DNA of 64,000 nt from Chionis minor. Taxonomy: Eukaryota; Chordata; Aves; Charadriiformes; Chionididae. The notes below the pieces were generated by a model. The model saw nothing but the letters and a program-made list of their open reading frames with translations, ran no database searches and was not told the DNA's origin. A program made the position numbers and the translations under genes. Of this stretch, positions 1-12,237 are shown piece by piece (position 1 is the stretch's first letter; each line of letters starts with the position of its first letter). Location: assembly GCA_013398295.1 (NCBI GenBank), contig VZSF01007302.1, forward strand, positions 432,543-496,542, given 5' to 3'.

Positions 1-3000
1 CACACAGTCCTTTTCCACAGCTGAAAATTATTTTTCCAGCAAAACTACACCAAAATCCCAAAGCTCTGCTGCACCAAATTGGGCCTGGGATCACACAGAT
101 GAAACCATGTGGCTGTGGCTTCTGGAAGATAAGAGAAATAGGGAGTCTATGTAGACTCAACAGGGCTAATTTCCACAGAAAAATCAAGTTTCAATATTTG
201 CTATGTATTGGAAAAAGATAGCTGCGGGCTGTTTTTCCTTAAACCCTTCAGTTTTTAGATTATCAGAATCTACAGAAAATGGACTTCAGAAGATTAATAT
301 TAGTCATGAATAAACAGTTCATTACAAGAATTCACATTTTAAAACAAGGAAGGAATTTTGATCATCTTCCAAGAACTACAAACTAAAATAAAACAACCAA
401 AAAAAAAATGTAGATCAAGAAGAAGGGAGTATTAGTAATTCTCAGTATGGCAGTTCACTTTCCACTGCATCTGAAAACTTACATCAGTATAATTGACTGC
501 AGTCAGAATAGCCCAGTACAATGTACTAGTTAAGCAATGAATAGCGACTGATCATTTTTAACATGAATGTGCTCACAAATAAATGCACCGTCGGTGGCAT
601 AAATCTCTCACAGATGTCTAAAAAGTACCCAACCTTAGGCACAAAATATACAGAGCCTCTGACATATTCTCAATATGAGCTATTCAGCACAGCGACACTG
701 AGGAATAGAGGAAACTCCTCACAAACAAGGGTGGACTGATTTCAGTCAGAGTGAAGATGGATAAATCAGTAGGGTGGCTGGGATCTGCTTTCATCCTGGA
801 AACAATTCAAGCACTGAACTTCAGGAGAACTCACAGAATTTGAAACTATTGGAACAGGAACAGAAGGAGGAGAGCATACGTGCACGTTCACGCAGCAGCT
901 TATTGGATTATTTGTCTCAGGTTTGCGGGCAGGCCAGCTACCTGAGCACCAAGTTGACATGTCCAGACTGCTTCAGATTTCAGAACTCTCTAGATCAAAA
1001 ATCACTGTCTGTTGCATGGAAACACCATGGTGGTTTAACATTTGAGCCCAGATCTCTTTGATTCCAGTAAAACCTGGCAAAAGCAGCCTTCTCTTTGATT
1101 TCTGTGCATTCATTTTCCTCCCTGTCAGTTCAAGTACCAGTGAGTCTCACTGAGGATTCTCAATAGGCTTTCCAAAGATAAAAGGCTAGTATAGCTTTGC
1201 AGTAATGTATCCATTTGTCTTCCAGAAATGAAGACCCTATGCCTAAAACTCTTACTGGAGGGGTAAAAACCCACACAATAAAGCACTTTCTATCTGGAAA
1301 TTCTAATTTATTTTAGCTATGGACGCTGAGTCTGGAAAACCAAAATCCATAGCAAACTGGAGCTTGGGGAAAAAAATTGCAAGAAATTAATTGGATCAAA
1401 GCAAGAAATAGAGAAATTATTTCTTCTACCCTACAGCTCATAAAAAAAAATAAAAATGAAACAAGCAAGACAGCAAAATGAATTGCAAGGGAACCATTAA
1501 CATGAAAACAGAGAGGGAAAAAAGCTCCATACGACACATTGAGTGCATGAAAGCAGAGGCAGAGCTATCCAAGCTGTTTATCAGAGTAGGCGGAACATGT
1601 TTTTTGGTGGCAGCCTGACTACACACAGCTATTTGTCTCTTATGATATCTAGAAATCCAGGAGAGCACTTTTCTGTGCTTTACTCTTTGAAGTATCAGGC
1701 TTTGCCAGCTTTGGCTTTTTGTCTCTGACTTGCAGATAGAACATGGCATTTGTGGAATTAATTTGGGGTACATTTTGAAACAATTTTCATTGTGTTTAGA
1801 TTGACACAATATGCACAGTCACTGACTGCAAAATAGTGATCTAAAAATAGGTCATCAAAATTATGTCAAAATTGCGATAATAATAATGCCTTAACTAGAA
1901 ATTCAGTCACATAGAATGATTTTCTCAATGTCAGGGATTAATTAAATTGTATAGACTTTGAAAGATATAAATAAACTTACAATACCTCAAATGTTTTTCA
2001 TACATATTCAGGATTATCTGCCTTTTCTTGTGTGGCAACCTTTGATAAACTTAATAATGTGTTAAAAAGAAAGCACTTTAGTACTTAAGTCCACATCATA
2101 TGCTGTTGTAAAATCTTACTTGACAAAAAAATCAAACTCCAGAAGAAGCCCCCTAAAAATTAGAAAAACCAAAAGAGAATGTCTGAGGACTTTCAAAACC
2201 AAGAATCACAAGGACTAAATGAACCTGCTACACATCAAATATGTTGCCTAGTTGTGTTTTGGGACCCCTGTGAAGCCTAACACTCATTCTGCCATTCTTT
2301 CGTGATTGATACATATCTTTCTTGTTTAATTTTATGCATTACACCAAATATTCTATGCCTACACAGAGTATCTCAGTGTATTTAAATATCCTTTAACTAA
2401 TGGATGGAGAAGAGTCATCATCTGTGTATTTGGAAAAAAAATTGAAACATTAAAGATATTAGAAAGAACTAAAACAAGAAAGCAATTTTTTTTTAAAAAG
2501 GTGAAAAAAAGGGTGAGATTCTCAGCTGTTTTAGACCACTGTGACTCCACTGGCTGAATATTGCAGGGAGCTCAGTCTCATGCTCCTTCTAAAGGTAATA
2601 CTGCAGAAAAAAATACCACCCTGGAGCCTGTTTTTATAATTTCTCTGACAGGAGTTACTTATCTATAGCAGAATCAGCAGAGATAACAGATTCCCAGTTG
2701 CTCCAGTGCAAATTTTGGTGTCTTAGCTCAAGCCTACATCATCAGGGATTTGTTTGTGGCTGGCTGCTTCATGGACTAAAGCAGAATGCTGTCTTCTGAT
2801 AAGTACACTACAGTGGCAGAAACCTCCAGGAAAACAGGGGGGAGAGTACTTAGTATTTTAAACTAGCTCAATAGCAGGAAAGAAGCAAATGAAAAAATGT
2901 GGGATTTATTTGAATAAATGTAACCATGTTTCACTGGAGAGGTCTTCATGTGGCCTCCGCACCTGGACAAGCATTTAAAGTCAGTGGTGGTGTAGTTTGT

Positions 3001-3062
3001 GATATTTATGATACTAGTCATCCCATTTTACTCTAAGTGTCCAATGTTAGGTTAATCATCAC
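1..3062. other. No gene recognised; AT-rich unique sequence
   Basis: Open frames of up to about 120 codons occur on both strands, for example 774-1061 (+) and 1438-1809 (-). None has a recognisable domain or a coherent pair of splice sites, and composition is typical of the window. Short A-runs (for example near 400 and 1440) are the only simple repeats. I see no repeat family here. Confidence 0.6.
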
Positions 3063-3365
3063 CTGAAGTGCCTGTTCTGATAGAGGAATAACAGGAGCCC
3101 AAGGTGGCTGCGCTGCAGTTGGAAACCTCTAGGCTGTTGCCATCTAAAGTTGGAGGAGTGAATCTCAGCCTTAATGTCATGATTGAGTACTGCAGCATGA
3201 TGGAACTTACAATTCTGAACAGCCAAGTAAAGTGGTTTTCCCAGGCTATGAGGGGAATAATGAATCTCAAGTGGTTGCCCTGATGAAGAGGCAAACTCAA
3301 AGACAGCTGTGCACAGTTCCATGGTATTTGTGTACTCAGTTGATAAATAGAAGCTTTGTGCATCA
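3063..3365 (-). pseudogene. Candidate orphan exon, open throughout, flanked by AG and GT
   Basis: On the minus strand a pyrimidine-containing acceptor (ACTGTTCTCAG) ends at 3366. It is followed by 303 bases that stay open in one frame up to a consensus-like donor (CAG|GTGATG) whose GT is at 3062-3061. The frame encodes about 100 residues, with one leading base and two trailing bases, so an intron in split phase would be needed on both sides. Part of the translation (ELCTAVFEFASSSGQPLEIH, then a GKPL motif) has the feel of a folded beta-rich protein. It faintly recalls the C-terminal PCNA-like half of the RAD9 clamp family, but I cannot call it homologous by eye. A second minus-strand exon-like segment lies 1.2 kb upstream on the same strand. 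Chance is a real alternative, since open frames of this length are common in the window. The call could be a real exon, a decayed exon or nothing. Confidence 0.25.
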
Positions 3366-4139
3366 CTGAGAACAGTATCTCAACTCAAGCTGTGCTGTTT
3401 AGCTACAAAGACATGACAGTTAATCTATTGTTAGGGATTTTCAGCATTCTCTCAGAAATATCAGACAAAGAAAAATAGGCAAAACCAGAAACATTCCTGT
3501 CATCTTTGAGGATTTCTTGTTAAGGAGTCTGGAGATTTTAAGAGTATGGGCACTTGTGATGTGTGTCTGAGGGACAGAAAGCAATGCCGAGTGTATTCTG
3601 CTACATATAGATGTAACCCTAACCTCTTCATGTATATATTTCATTTGATCCTATCTCCAAAGAGGTCAGTAATTATACTACTTCCTAGAGAAAATGAGAA
3701 ATTTGGGAAGGTGTTTGTTGGAGATGATGACCTTGAATGACAATGTCTTCGCCAATCTAAATATTCCCTGAATAACTACAACAAAGATCCAGAGGCAAAT
3801 TTGGAAACTCATACCACTTGTGAGTCCCAGGAATAAAGTACTTGGTGTGGTTTACTGAAGTATTTGCTGAAAGTTGCCTACTTTTTTCAATACATCAGGC
3901 ATTCTTATGTGAAGTTCATATACATTTGTTCCCTCATAAACGCAATTCCCTGCAATACGTTGCTTCATCATCTTCCACTTTTCTCCCTTGCTAGTTGTTT
4001 ATTATTCTGTCAAGAGTCTCAGATACAAGCCTCCTGAAGGTTTTGTAAGCCTAAAACAGTATTTCAAAAGAAGAAAAATACCTATTAATACATAGTCAGT
4101 GATAAAAAACCCCAACACCTTAGAGCTAAATCTCTTTAG

Positions 4140-4144
<5 letters not shown>

Positions 4145-4179
<35 letters not shown>
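4145..4179. repeat. (GA)n microsatellite
   Basis: About 17 uninterrupted GA dinucleotides follow a short A-run. The tract is perfect, so it is likely polymorphic in length. On the other strand it reads (TC)n, just downstream in transcription sense of the exon-like segment at 4592-5121. Confidence 0.95.
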
Positions 4180-4181
<2 letters not shown>

Positions 4182-4591
4182 GGTTCTCAGTCAATGCTGG
4201 GTTTCTTTTCAGAAATATAGAGGTGATCAAAAAATTGTCTAGATCTGAAATAAGCCATTAGTAAAATACATATGCCTTCTAAACACTTGCTGGTAGACTC
4301 ACTGGGTAAACAATTTGAATTCAGAGATTAACAACTATGTATAAACTTCAGGCAAAGGCCAACATCCATAGTCGAAACTACTCCACAGTTCAGCTGTAAC
4401 GCTGCTATGTCTCTACTACATGTGCTTTTGAAATTTGTTATTTTAGTGCTGGCTTTCACTACACTGTATTTCCCAATCTAATTCTACCCTGTATCTCTTT
4501 CAAGTCTAACATATTTTTCTTGTATTTGCTCAGCATCTTAAAACATTTGCTTCCTTTTCAGATTTTATATTTTACTTAAACAGTCAGATTT

Positions 4592-5121
4592 TTAGGTCCA
4601 TTCTTCCACTTTAACCTCTGGTGGTATTTGCTCTGACACTGAGGATTGCTGTCTTTGCAGTTCCTGGGCCAAGTTTCTTGTGAATAAACAGCAGCATGAA
4701 ATAAAGTTCAGATTAGTGCTTCCGAGATACAGGTTCCTCTCCTCCTCAGAGAGCAGTCTGCTCTGATGAAGGTTCCCTTCAGGATCATACAGCCACTTCA
4801 GGTGTAGCGTTGGACATGCTAGAAGCAGCAACTCTTCCTGAATTACTAAACCCATTGTGTATCTCCCTCGAAAGAGCATAATTCATGTCTTAATAAGGCT
4901 GAGCTGACCATTGCCTCCTCAGGGATGCAGTATTTATCCCAAATGCAAGAAGCAGAATAAATGCTGAATAACTGTGTCTGTAAAAACAGCTCGTATTCTC
5001 GTGTAGCTTTACAGTTTATACCATCATCCCTCTTAGAAATTCTCCAGGGAAGCTCTAGCAGAACTCCAACAATAAATGGATTCTGCCTGAAGCTCCACCA
5101 CATCAGAATGTTCTTCCCATC
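4592..5121 (-). pseudogene. Candidate decayed exon(s), frameshifted, unidentified protein
   Basis: On the minus strand a good acceptor (CTCTACCTCATTTCAG) ends at 5122 and opens directly into a frame that starts at 5121 in phase 0 with residues DGKNILMWWSF. It runs about 85 codons past the methionine at 5103. Near 4860, in the run read as TTCGAGGGAGATAC, the protein-like reading moves to another frame. That second frame stays open for about 90 more codons to a TAA at 4592 (including LVIQEELLLLACPTLHLKWL and SEEERNLYLGS). One missing base at that spot would account for the shift. The translation is rich in W, C, aromatic residues and charged heptads and looks unlike chance frames nearby, but I do not recognise the family. 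No convincing donor is seen before the stop, so this would be a terminal exon or a truncated one. Alternatives are a pseudogene relic, an assembly indel in a real exon, or two chance frames. Confidence 0.35.
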
Positions 5122-6950
5122 CTGAAATGAGGTAGAGGACGGAAAACTTATTGTTAGTACTATGGTCTTATATAGCTATACTAATACTTCTACTATTAAC
5201 TATGATGACTATCTTGACTAAAATTATGTGGAAGTTACATATGAATGCAGACAGATTTCTGACCTTCACTATTAATTTTCATCTTCTCTTTGCATTTCTA
5301 GGTCTAGTTTTATTGCCACTTTTTCATTACTTCTTAAATAGATGTTTTACCTTTCTTTTTTCTGTTCCACTCTAAGATATAGGGAAAGCACTTGGGGAAG
5401 CAAGGACATCTCATTGTTTTTTCCTGCTTGACTTTTTCCTCTGTTTGGTTCAGATGGAGAACTTCATAGCAATCCTAAATGACGCAGGAAACAGTATTGC
5501 CTGATTGACTTGGTCTTTGCATACCAGAAGCCGTACTGGGAATCTGGTTCTTTTGTGCATGGTTGTGGTAATAGAAAGCAAGACATCCTTAAAATATGTA
5601 TTTTCTTGTGTATGAAATGCACTTGAAGCAATTGATTGATGCCCTTAGAACTGCTTCATACACCATCTGTATCCATCTGTATGTGCTTGCACACTGCTTT
5701 AAAATATGTCTTGATCACCAGTACATTGGCTAGAAGTGGTATTTTCTGTTAATAGACTGCATTAATAAAGCTCAAATAATATCTCACTTCATTCAGTCCT
5801 ATCAAATACATTCAATGTACGATTAGTTTAAAATTAGATACGTCTCAGTTAACGTATGTTAATGCTTCTGCCTCCAACTCGCAGCAGTCACACTAAAATT
5901 ATTGCACAGAAACACAGACTTATTTAGGCAGAAATCAAGAAATAGCAGAGTCTTTACGATTAAAAAGTGGAATTATTTTTAGAAAAAAAAGAAATAAAAA
6001 GTGTAGAATTTTGTCTCCTTTTTTTATAAACCTTCCTTGGCCTGACAGGAAACTTGACCAACAGACTTGAAAGTTGTCTTCACAAAAAAAATATTATAGA
6101 AATATTACCCTTTTAACCCAGGCCTTCTCATTTATGTATTAATTTGCACATATTTCAGAACACATCAGTGATGCCTTTTTCCACTAGTTATCCGTTCATT
6201 TCTATTTAATATCACTGTCTGGGAATTTGTTATAAAAATAATAATAAAAATAATAACCTAAATCTTTACAAATGCAAAATGATTTAAAATATAACCCATT
6301 CTAACAGAGGCCCTCCCAGCCTCTCTGGCATCTCACATATTTATAGCAAAGTCCCATGATTTCTTCCTCAGATTTGTGCTTCTTGTGCTCCTGACAACCT
6401 CTCACCCAATGGTGAGCTGTAGCACAAATTTGAGGCTCCCACTGTGAGATATATCAGCTGGGCAGGACTGCTCCTCTGCTGCTCTGCAGCTCTTCCCTCA
6501 TTCCATGGTATATCCCAAGGCACGGCAGGTGATCCCCATAAACCTCCACCTACTAGACCCATTAACCTTAGATTTTTCTTCTGTTTGCAAAACAAAGCTA
6601 AAATTCTCTGTCTCCTACTGTGAGTTTTATAAGCACTATGTGCAGCAAATAATCCTCTTCCTTGGTTTTTTGTGCCTTTAAAATGTTGCCAAGCTGTACA
6701 GCCACTGTTATGTTACGTATCATTGGCCTCGAAAGAGGCAAAGGAAATGGATCAGAACTATAAACCAGACACATTTCTCTGTAGTATGCCTTAATTTATA
6801 CTGTATGGATCTTTTATTTCTCAGGGGACAAGGGCAGGCCACACATTTCCCTCCTCCCCAAAAAATTTGATGCACAGCCCTTAATTAGTCTGAAAAAGCA
6901 GATCAGCTGTTTTCACTTCTAAGGATGTAACTCATAGCCTATATATTCTA
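5122..6950. other. No gene recognised; AT-rich spacer
   Basis: Very AT-rich stretches occur around 5930-6000 and 6230-6300, including imperfect (TAA)n at about 6232-6258. A minus-strand open frame at 6368-6595 has no recognisable domain. No repeat family was identified. Confidence 0.6.
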
Positions 6951-7290
6951 TAGAACTACAGAATTATAGAATCGTGGAATCATTTTGGTTGGAAGAGACC
7001 TTTACGATCATCAAGTTCAACCATCAGCCTAACACTGCCAAAACCACGACTAACTCATGTCCCTCAGCACCACGTCTACCCAGCTTTTAAATACCTCCAG
7101 GGATCGCAATTCCACTACTTCCCTGGGCGGCATGTTCCAATTCTTGACAATCTTTTCAGTGAACAATTTTTTCCTAATATCCAATCACCTGTTACTTGAG
7201 AGAAGAGACCGATCCCCACCTCACTACAACCTCCTTGCAGGTGGCCGTAGAGAGCAACAAGGTCTCCCCTAAGCCTCCTTAGCCTATTTA
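6951..7290 (-). mobile_element. CR1 LINE, 5'-truncated 3' end with internal deletion
   Basis: The minus strand carries a CR1 3' end. On the plus strand it starts with the degenerate complementary octamer tail (TAGAATCGTGGAATCATTTT), followed by the typical antisense CR1 3' UTR (TTGGTTGGAAGAGACCTTTA). It continues into the end of ORF2, where the minus-strand translation shows RLRRLRGDLVALYGHLQGG and GLFSQVTG, matching the CR1 ORF2 C-terminal region. Around 7182 the frame jumps from the segment before the IRKNFF-like motif straight to the segment coding SQVT. Roughly 45 bases present in other CR1 copies, such as the one at 35222, are therefore missing. The similarity fades near 7290. It is non-functional, and its UTR resembles the subfamily at 26117 and 35222 more than its neighbour at 7681. 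Confidence 0.93.
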
Positions 7291-7680
7291 ACAGCTGCTT
7301 ATTACTCGCACCCCCCGACACTCCCATTTTCTAAGCTGGACCCCGGGATCCTCAGATCAAGATCCCAGTGACGTACTCTATTTTTCTCATCCTCCTATCA
7401 TACATTCCCACCTTCTGACCATTGGCATCTACCGCCTGTTGAGATTCCCTGCAACGTCAGAGACAGCATTGTGGTCTGGCAGGCATGGCGTGGTGTTCTA
7501 GGCCATCGCAGAGCGGCGCTGCATAGTTGCACACGGGCGGCTGAATCACTCACTGGATATCTATAGGAAGGTGGGGTCGGCACATATGAGCTGGGTATTG
7601 AACACTCAGTTCAGTTTTCTACAGTATATAGTGTAGAAATACTATATATGTGTATAGTAGGTACATATACTTCATGTAGT
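7291..7680. other. CpG-rich orphan segment between two CR1 copies
   Basis: Between the two CR1 fragments lies about 390 bases that match neither. From about 7430 to 7545 there are roughly eight CpGs in some 120 bases (for example ATCGCAGAGCGGCGCTG and CACGGGCGGCTG), whereas most of the window has less than one per 100. The last 80 bases turn AT-rich with TATATA runs. I see no open frame with a recognisable product. It may be part of another mobile element, an inserted processed sequence, or host sequence split by the CR1 insertions. Confidence 0.5.
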
Positions 7681-8170
7681 ATCACAGAATCACCGGGGTT
7701 GGAAGGGACCTGTGGAGATCATCTAGTCCGACCCCCCTGCCAGAACAGGTCCACCTACAGCAGGTTGCACAGGATGACGTCCAGGCAGGTTTGGAATGTC
7801 CCCAGAGTTGGAGACTCCACCACCTCTCCAGGCAGCTTCTTCCAGTGTTCTGCCACCCTCAAAGGAAAGAAGTTCCTCCTCATGTTGAGATGCAGTTTCC
7901 TATGGTCAAGTTTGTGCCTGTTACCTCTTGTCTTATCACTGGGCACCACTGAAAAAAGCCTGGCCCCCTCCTCCTGGTACAGTCCTTTTAAGTATTTATA
8001 AGCATTGATGAGGTCTCCCTCAGCCTTCTCTTCTCCAGACTAAAGAGACCCAGGTCCCTCAGCCTTTCCTCATAAGAAAGATACTCTAGCCCTCTAATCA
8101 TCTTCATAGACCTTTGCTGTCCCCTCTCCAGCATTTCCCTGTCCTTCTTGAACCAAGGAGCCCAGCATGT
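7681..8170 (-). mobile_element. CR1 LINE, 5'-truncated 3' fragment
   Basis: The plus strand shows the antisense 3' end (ATCACAGAATCACCGGGGTT, then GGAAGGGACCTGTGGAGATC). The antisense ORF2 C-terminus follows, including the stretch for the LEKRRLRGDL-like block near 8025 and the conserved antisense text CCTCTCCAGCATTTCCCTGT near 8125. The fragment reaches further 5' in ORF2 than the neighbour at 6951 and stops at about 8170. Stops and frame changes interrupt the frame, so it is dead. Its UTR type matches the copies at 16421, 27488 and 46670 and differs from 6951, so the two adjacent copies came from separate insertions. Confidence 0.95.
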
Positions 8171-9650
8171 AGTATATATTTCTCTACAGCCATTTGAGAG
8201 TACTGTCTGGCCTCCATCTTCTGCCTAGAAGTGCATGGATAGCTCTTAAACCTTGTGTCATCCATTGGATATCTGGATACCTCCAAGCCTCTCAAATGGC
8301 ACTAGAGGGCTATCTGAGGACAGCTGAATGAAGTCCCTTGTGAGAAAGTCCCGTGCTCACCTCAATACACTTAGATACGATGAGCTGAATCACTCTCTGA
8401 ACTCCACAGCCAGCAAAGAGCAGCTCTCCATCACCATAACAGAAACACAGCAGCCTGGCTCGTTTACAGACCTGCATGAGGATGCCCACATATTGACGTC
8501 TTACTCTGCAAATTGACTTTCATCCAGAGACACAAAGGCGAGAGGTAATGAGTATGACTCAGAACTTTCAGATTACGTCATTAATTTCAGCAGAAGTTAT
8601 TTATCTGGACCATTTTTAATGATGGTCTCATTTTACTGAGTCTTAATTCCAGAAAAAAACACATAATCAAAAAATATGGAATGCCACCCATAGACATAAC
8701 AGATTTACTACCGGGCACAATTCTTTGCCTTTGCAGACATACGCCAGGGAAGACTAGCTGAATATTTTAAAAGGATTCCTCAGATGTATATTTCATTAGC
8801 TGCATAATTTCACTCCCTAGTTCTGAATTTTGAATTTTGCCTTGACACAGTAAGCTCTCCATCCACACAATGTCGCATTCCTCTGCATTCACAGAACTGC
8901 TCTCTTCTCAGGAGAACTCATTTCCCAACAACACCAATTACTGTCACCTACTTTTACTTGACATTAATCGCAAGACAAGCAGAACTAGCTATACTTAGGC
9001 CTGCCAGGCTGATATACAACTGACTTAACAGCTACTTTTATGTTTACTGTTCAGTGCAGTAGTACAGAAAACAGCTAAAGTGCTTTTAGTTCAGGGGAAA
9101 ATTTTATTGGCTAATATAGTTTTAAGAATATCATCTAAGACAAAATGCTCATTGGGAATCAGGCAGCATAGGCAGCACCTCTCATGTATGCACTTAATCA
9201 GCGGGGTTTTTTTGATTTTGCTTTTGGTTTCTTTCTTGATGATAATAACCCAGAGGAAACTGATTAACCCAAAGTAAAGGATTTCAGTCGGAGCATGCTT
9301 ATAGGGAGGGAAAGGGAGGAGTTGCCAACAATTCTAGCCAGACTTTGATAACAAAAAAGTCTTAGTTCTTGTTTTCTTTGGCGTAGCCTTGAGAAGGCAA
9401 GAACTAAGACATTGCATATGGACTAATCATTGGATCACTTCTATACCTGTGTTTACACTGCATACAGTCCCAAGGCTGAACTGTCCTCATCCTGGTGACT
9501 GTCAAAGAATCAGCACGTTTCAGGCGCTGAGATAATCTGTGTATAAAACCAGATTTTACACTGTAAGCAGGAGATGGACCATGACTCGAATCTATGGTTC
9601 TGCTCAAACACAGGGCAACATCCCTAAACTCTGCCTCTGCCTCAGTTTCT

Positions 9651-9714
9651 TGGTTAATCAGGATTTTAATACCATATAAACCTGGTTAATCAGGATTTTA
9701 ATACCATATAAACC
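9651..9714. repeat. Perfect 32-bp tandem duplication
   Basis: A 32-base unit beginning TGGTTAATCAGGATTTTAAT is present twice head to tail (9651-9682 and 9683-9714) without a mismatch. Identity this high in non-coding DNA implies a recent replication slip, or an assembly artefact at a repeat boundary. The unit is not part of any recognised element. Confidence 0.95.
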
Positions 9715-12237
9715 ACACTATTTTAATACATTCAAACAATTGCATGGGAGTAAAGTCCAGGCATTTCCTCAAGGGGCAGGCAGTGGGAGCAGGCTCTGTT
9801 TTTAATTAGAGTAATGGAGTTCATTATCCATAGTTGGCCTTTATTTACTTAGAGCATACACAGAGTAGGCAGTATGACCTCATGGAAGAGGAAAGCTCCA
9901 GAAATCTGTCTGTGCTGATTTTGCCTCTAACCTGCTTCATAACGTAAGGCTGCTCTTTTCACCTCTGAAATCCTTTATCTTGTCATCTTATTTCAGATAT
10001 TTTAGTGCTAAAACAAGAGCTCTGTTTCACTGTATTTTTATATAATACTTAAAATTATGTGTTTCTCATCTCAGTCAGAATATCTATATGGTAATGATAT
10101 ATAAATAGCAGGTTATGATTACATACCATGATAGGGGTCTTTCTACTTCATTGTCTAGTTCTCACATGTATTTAGATATATTAACTTCCCATATAAGCAT
10201 CTAGGATCCGTTAGTTCCAAAAAGAAGCTCACTGTTGTAGGAAATTAAGGTTATAATTGGGTTTCTTCTAGGACACTTAAGGTGGTTTTACTCTCCAATA
10301 ATGTCTAAGGTTTGCAGAGTACACCCCCCTGTGTGATCAATAGTGAGGCAGTAACTGTTCCTAACTCTCTCAGTGGTGGCAAAGCTCCAGATTGAATCCA
10401 CTTAAAGTCCTGCTGGGCATCAAAATCCACCTTTGCTGCCCACGGGATGTTCTCTAGGTGCAATTGATTTCAGCAGCTACCAACATCTACAATGCAGGTA
10501 TCTGTGAGCCATTTGCAATTAGAAGGAAATAGACGCTTTTAAGCATGGTTCCTCTGACGTGTTTGTAATGTCTATTTCTCTGATGAGATCATCTGCTCCC
10601 AGAAAAATCCGATTTCTATCTTCTGACGCTAAGGAGAATCTCAGTTGAAGAGATCTACGTAGCAGATATCTATAATTGGTCAGGCACTAGTCTGTATTTA
10701 CAATTTGAAGGTTCACCAGCTGATTCAGTCCGAAATGTGAGACTTCCTGATTCTTAAAGTTCATCCTATGAAATTAGAATAAAATGTAAACTGCGTTGTT
10801 TGTTTGTCCAGGCAAAGGAAATTCTTAAAAATACTCTTTCAATTTGCAAACACTTTGAACAAAATAACATTTGCTTCTAGAGAACCACTGCTGCCTTTGT
10901 GTTATGAATATTATGATGACATTTCTGAAAGGGAAAAGTTTATCAGACACTCAGCTTTCTGGATACTGTTTCAGCCCTAGGTAATTTCAGCCCACTGAAA
11001 GCATTTCTTCATATATCAGCTCTTCCATGTTTACAATCCACCCACAGATGCACATCTATCTAACAGTGCATACAACTAAATGAATAGGATTTTAATATTA
11101 GCAGGGGGAAGTACTATAAAAATAAACAAGATTATGTTACAGAAACTAAATCAGATTACATCTCAGCTACCAAAGTCAATGGGAGAATGGAGGAATGGAT
11201 TGTATTAATTACAAAAGATGATGTTTAGACATGCATTCATGTCTATAAAAAGGCTGGTTGATACCGGCCATTTCCTGGTTACCATTGACTGAGCCGACTA
11301 CTGAGGTTGGAAGGCAAGGTATATCTTTGAAAGGTTAAAAATGCTATCCTTTAGACTTGGTTTGCAAAGAGGAACCGTTGACACTGTATTTCTATATTGG
11401 AATGTCATCTTTAGGGCACCTTCAACTCATTTACTATAGTAAGGTTTGGACTGGGCTTTTAGAGCATGTCAGCACCGTGCCAAGCGGCTTTACATGAGAT
11501 TACACCAGAGCTCAGAGTTAACACACTTTTCCAGCACTTTCTAGATTTTGCAGCCTACTGAGAGAGAGGCTGTTATATGCAGCACAGACAGACTGACTGT
11601 CCTTTACTGTACATGGGCACTGGGGTAAATTTGCAGAGGGATGAGAATCCCTAATCCTGAGAATCCTTAACAGTGATTTCTCCCCAGTATCCTCAATAAA
11701 GTAAATCATTTAAAATTTGCATGATTTTCTGTCAGAACAAAATTATGGACCTCCTGCCTTCCAGCGGTAAAGTAAAACAAGTTCTGAGAAAGGAAAACTG
11801 AAGCATAGAGAGAGGACTTTTTTTCTAGAAATACTCCCTTAAATCAGCCTCAAAGCATGTTTAGCTGCCTGTAGCATTTCCTTTTGACGAAGAAAAAAGT
11901 AATAATCATCTCCAGCTGTGACCCTGGCAATAAACACATTCCTATTGTCATTCTCAGGCCATAAACGCACCGTTTCTCTGCTGGAAACAAAGGATCACTC
12001 AGGTGCCAAACATGAAGGCCTGTTATTTGTACAAAAAAGCCACACTTTTATGGGAAGTTCACAAGCAGTGTAAGAAGTACGCATGCTTGCAAGCAGTGTG
12101 GATCCACTGTTCTCAGCTGTCTTCATATCATCTAGTTTATGTTGACTTCTTTCCAACCACAGAAGGCATAGAGTTTAAAATATTACTGTGTTCTTTTAAT
12201 TCAATTTACCATCTCATGCCTTAGATAGCTCACCTGC

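Noticed and set aside
774..1061. Plus-strand frame of 95 codons with Q/E-rich start
   Set aside because: Non-ATG start, no homologous feel along its length and no splice sites.
1438..1809. Minus-strand frame of 123 codons
   Set aside because: The end is an AT-rich F/L-rich run typical of translated low-complexity DNA.
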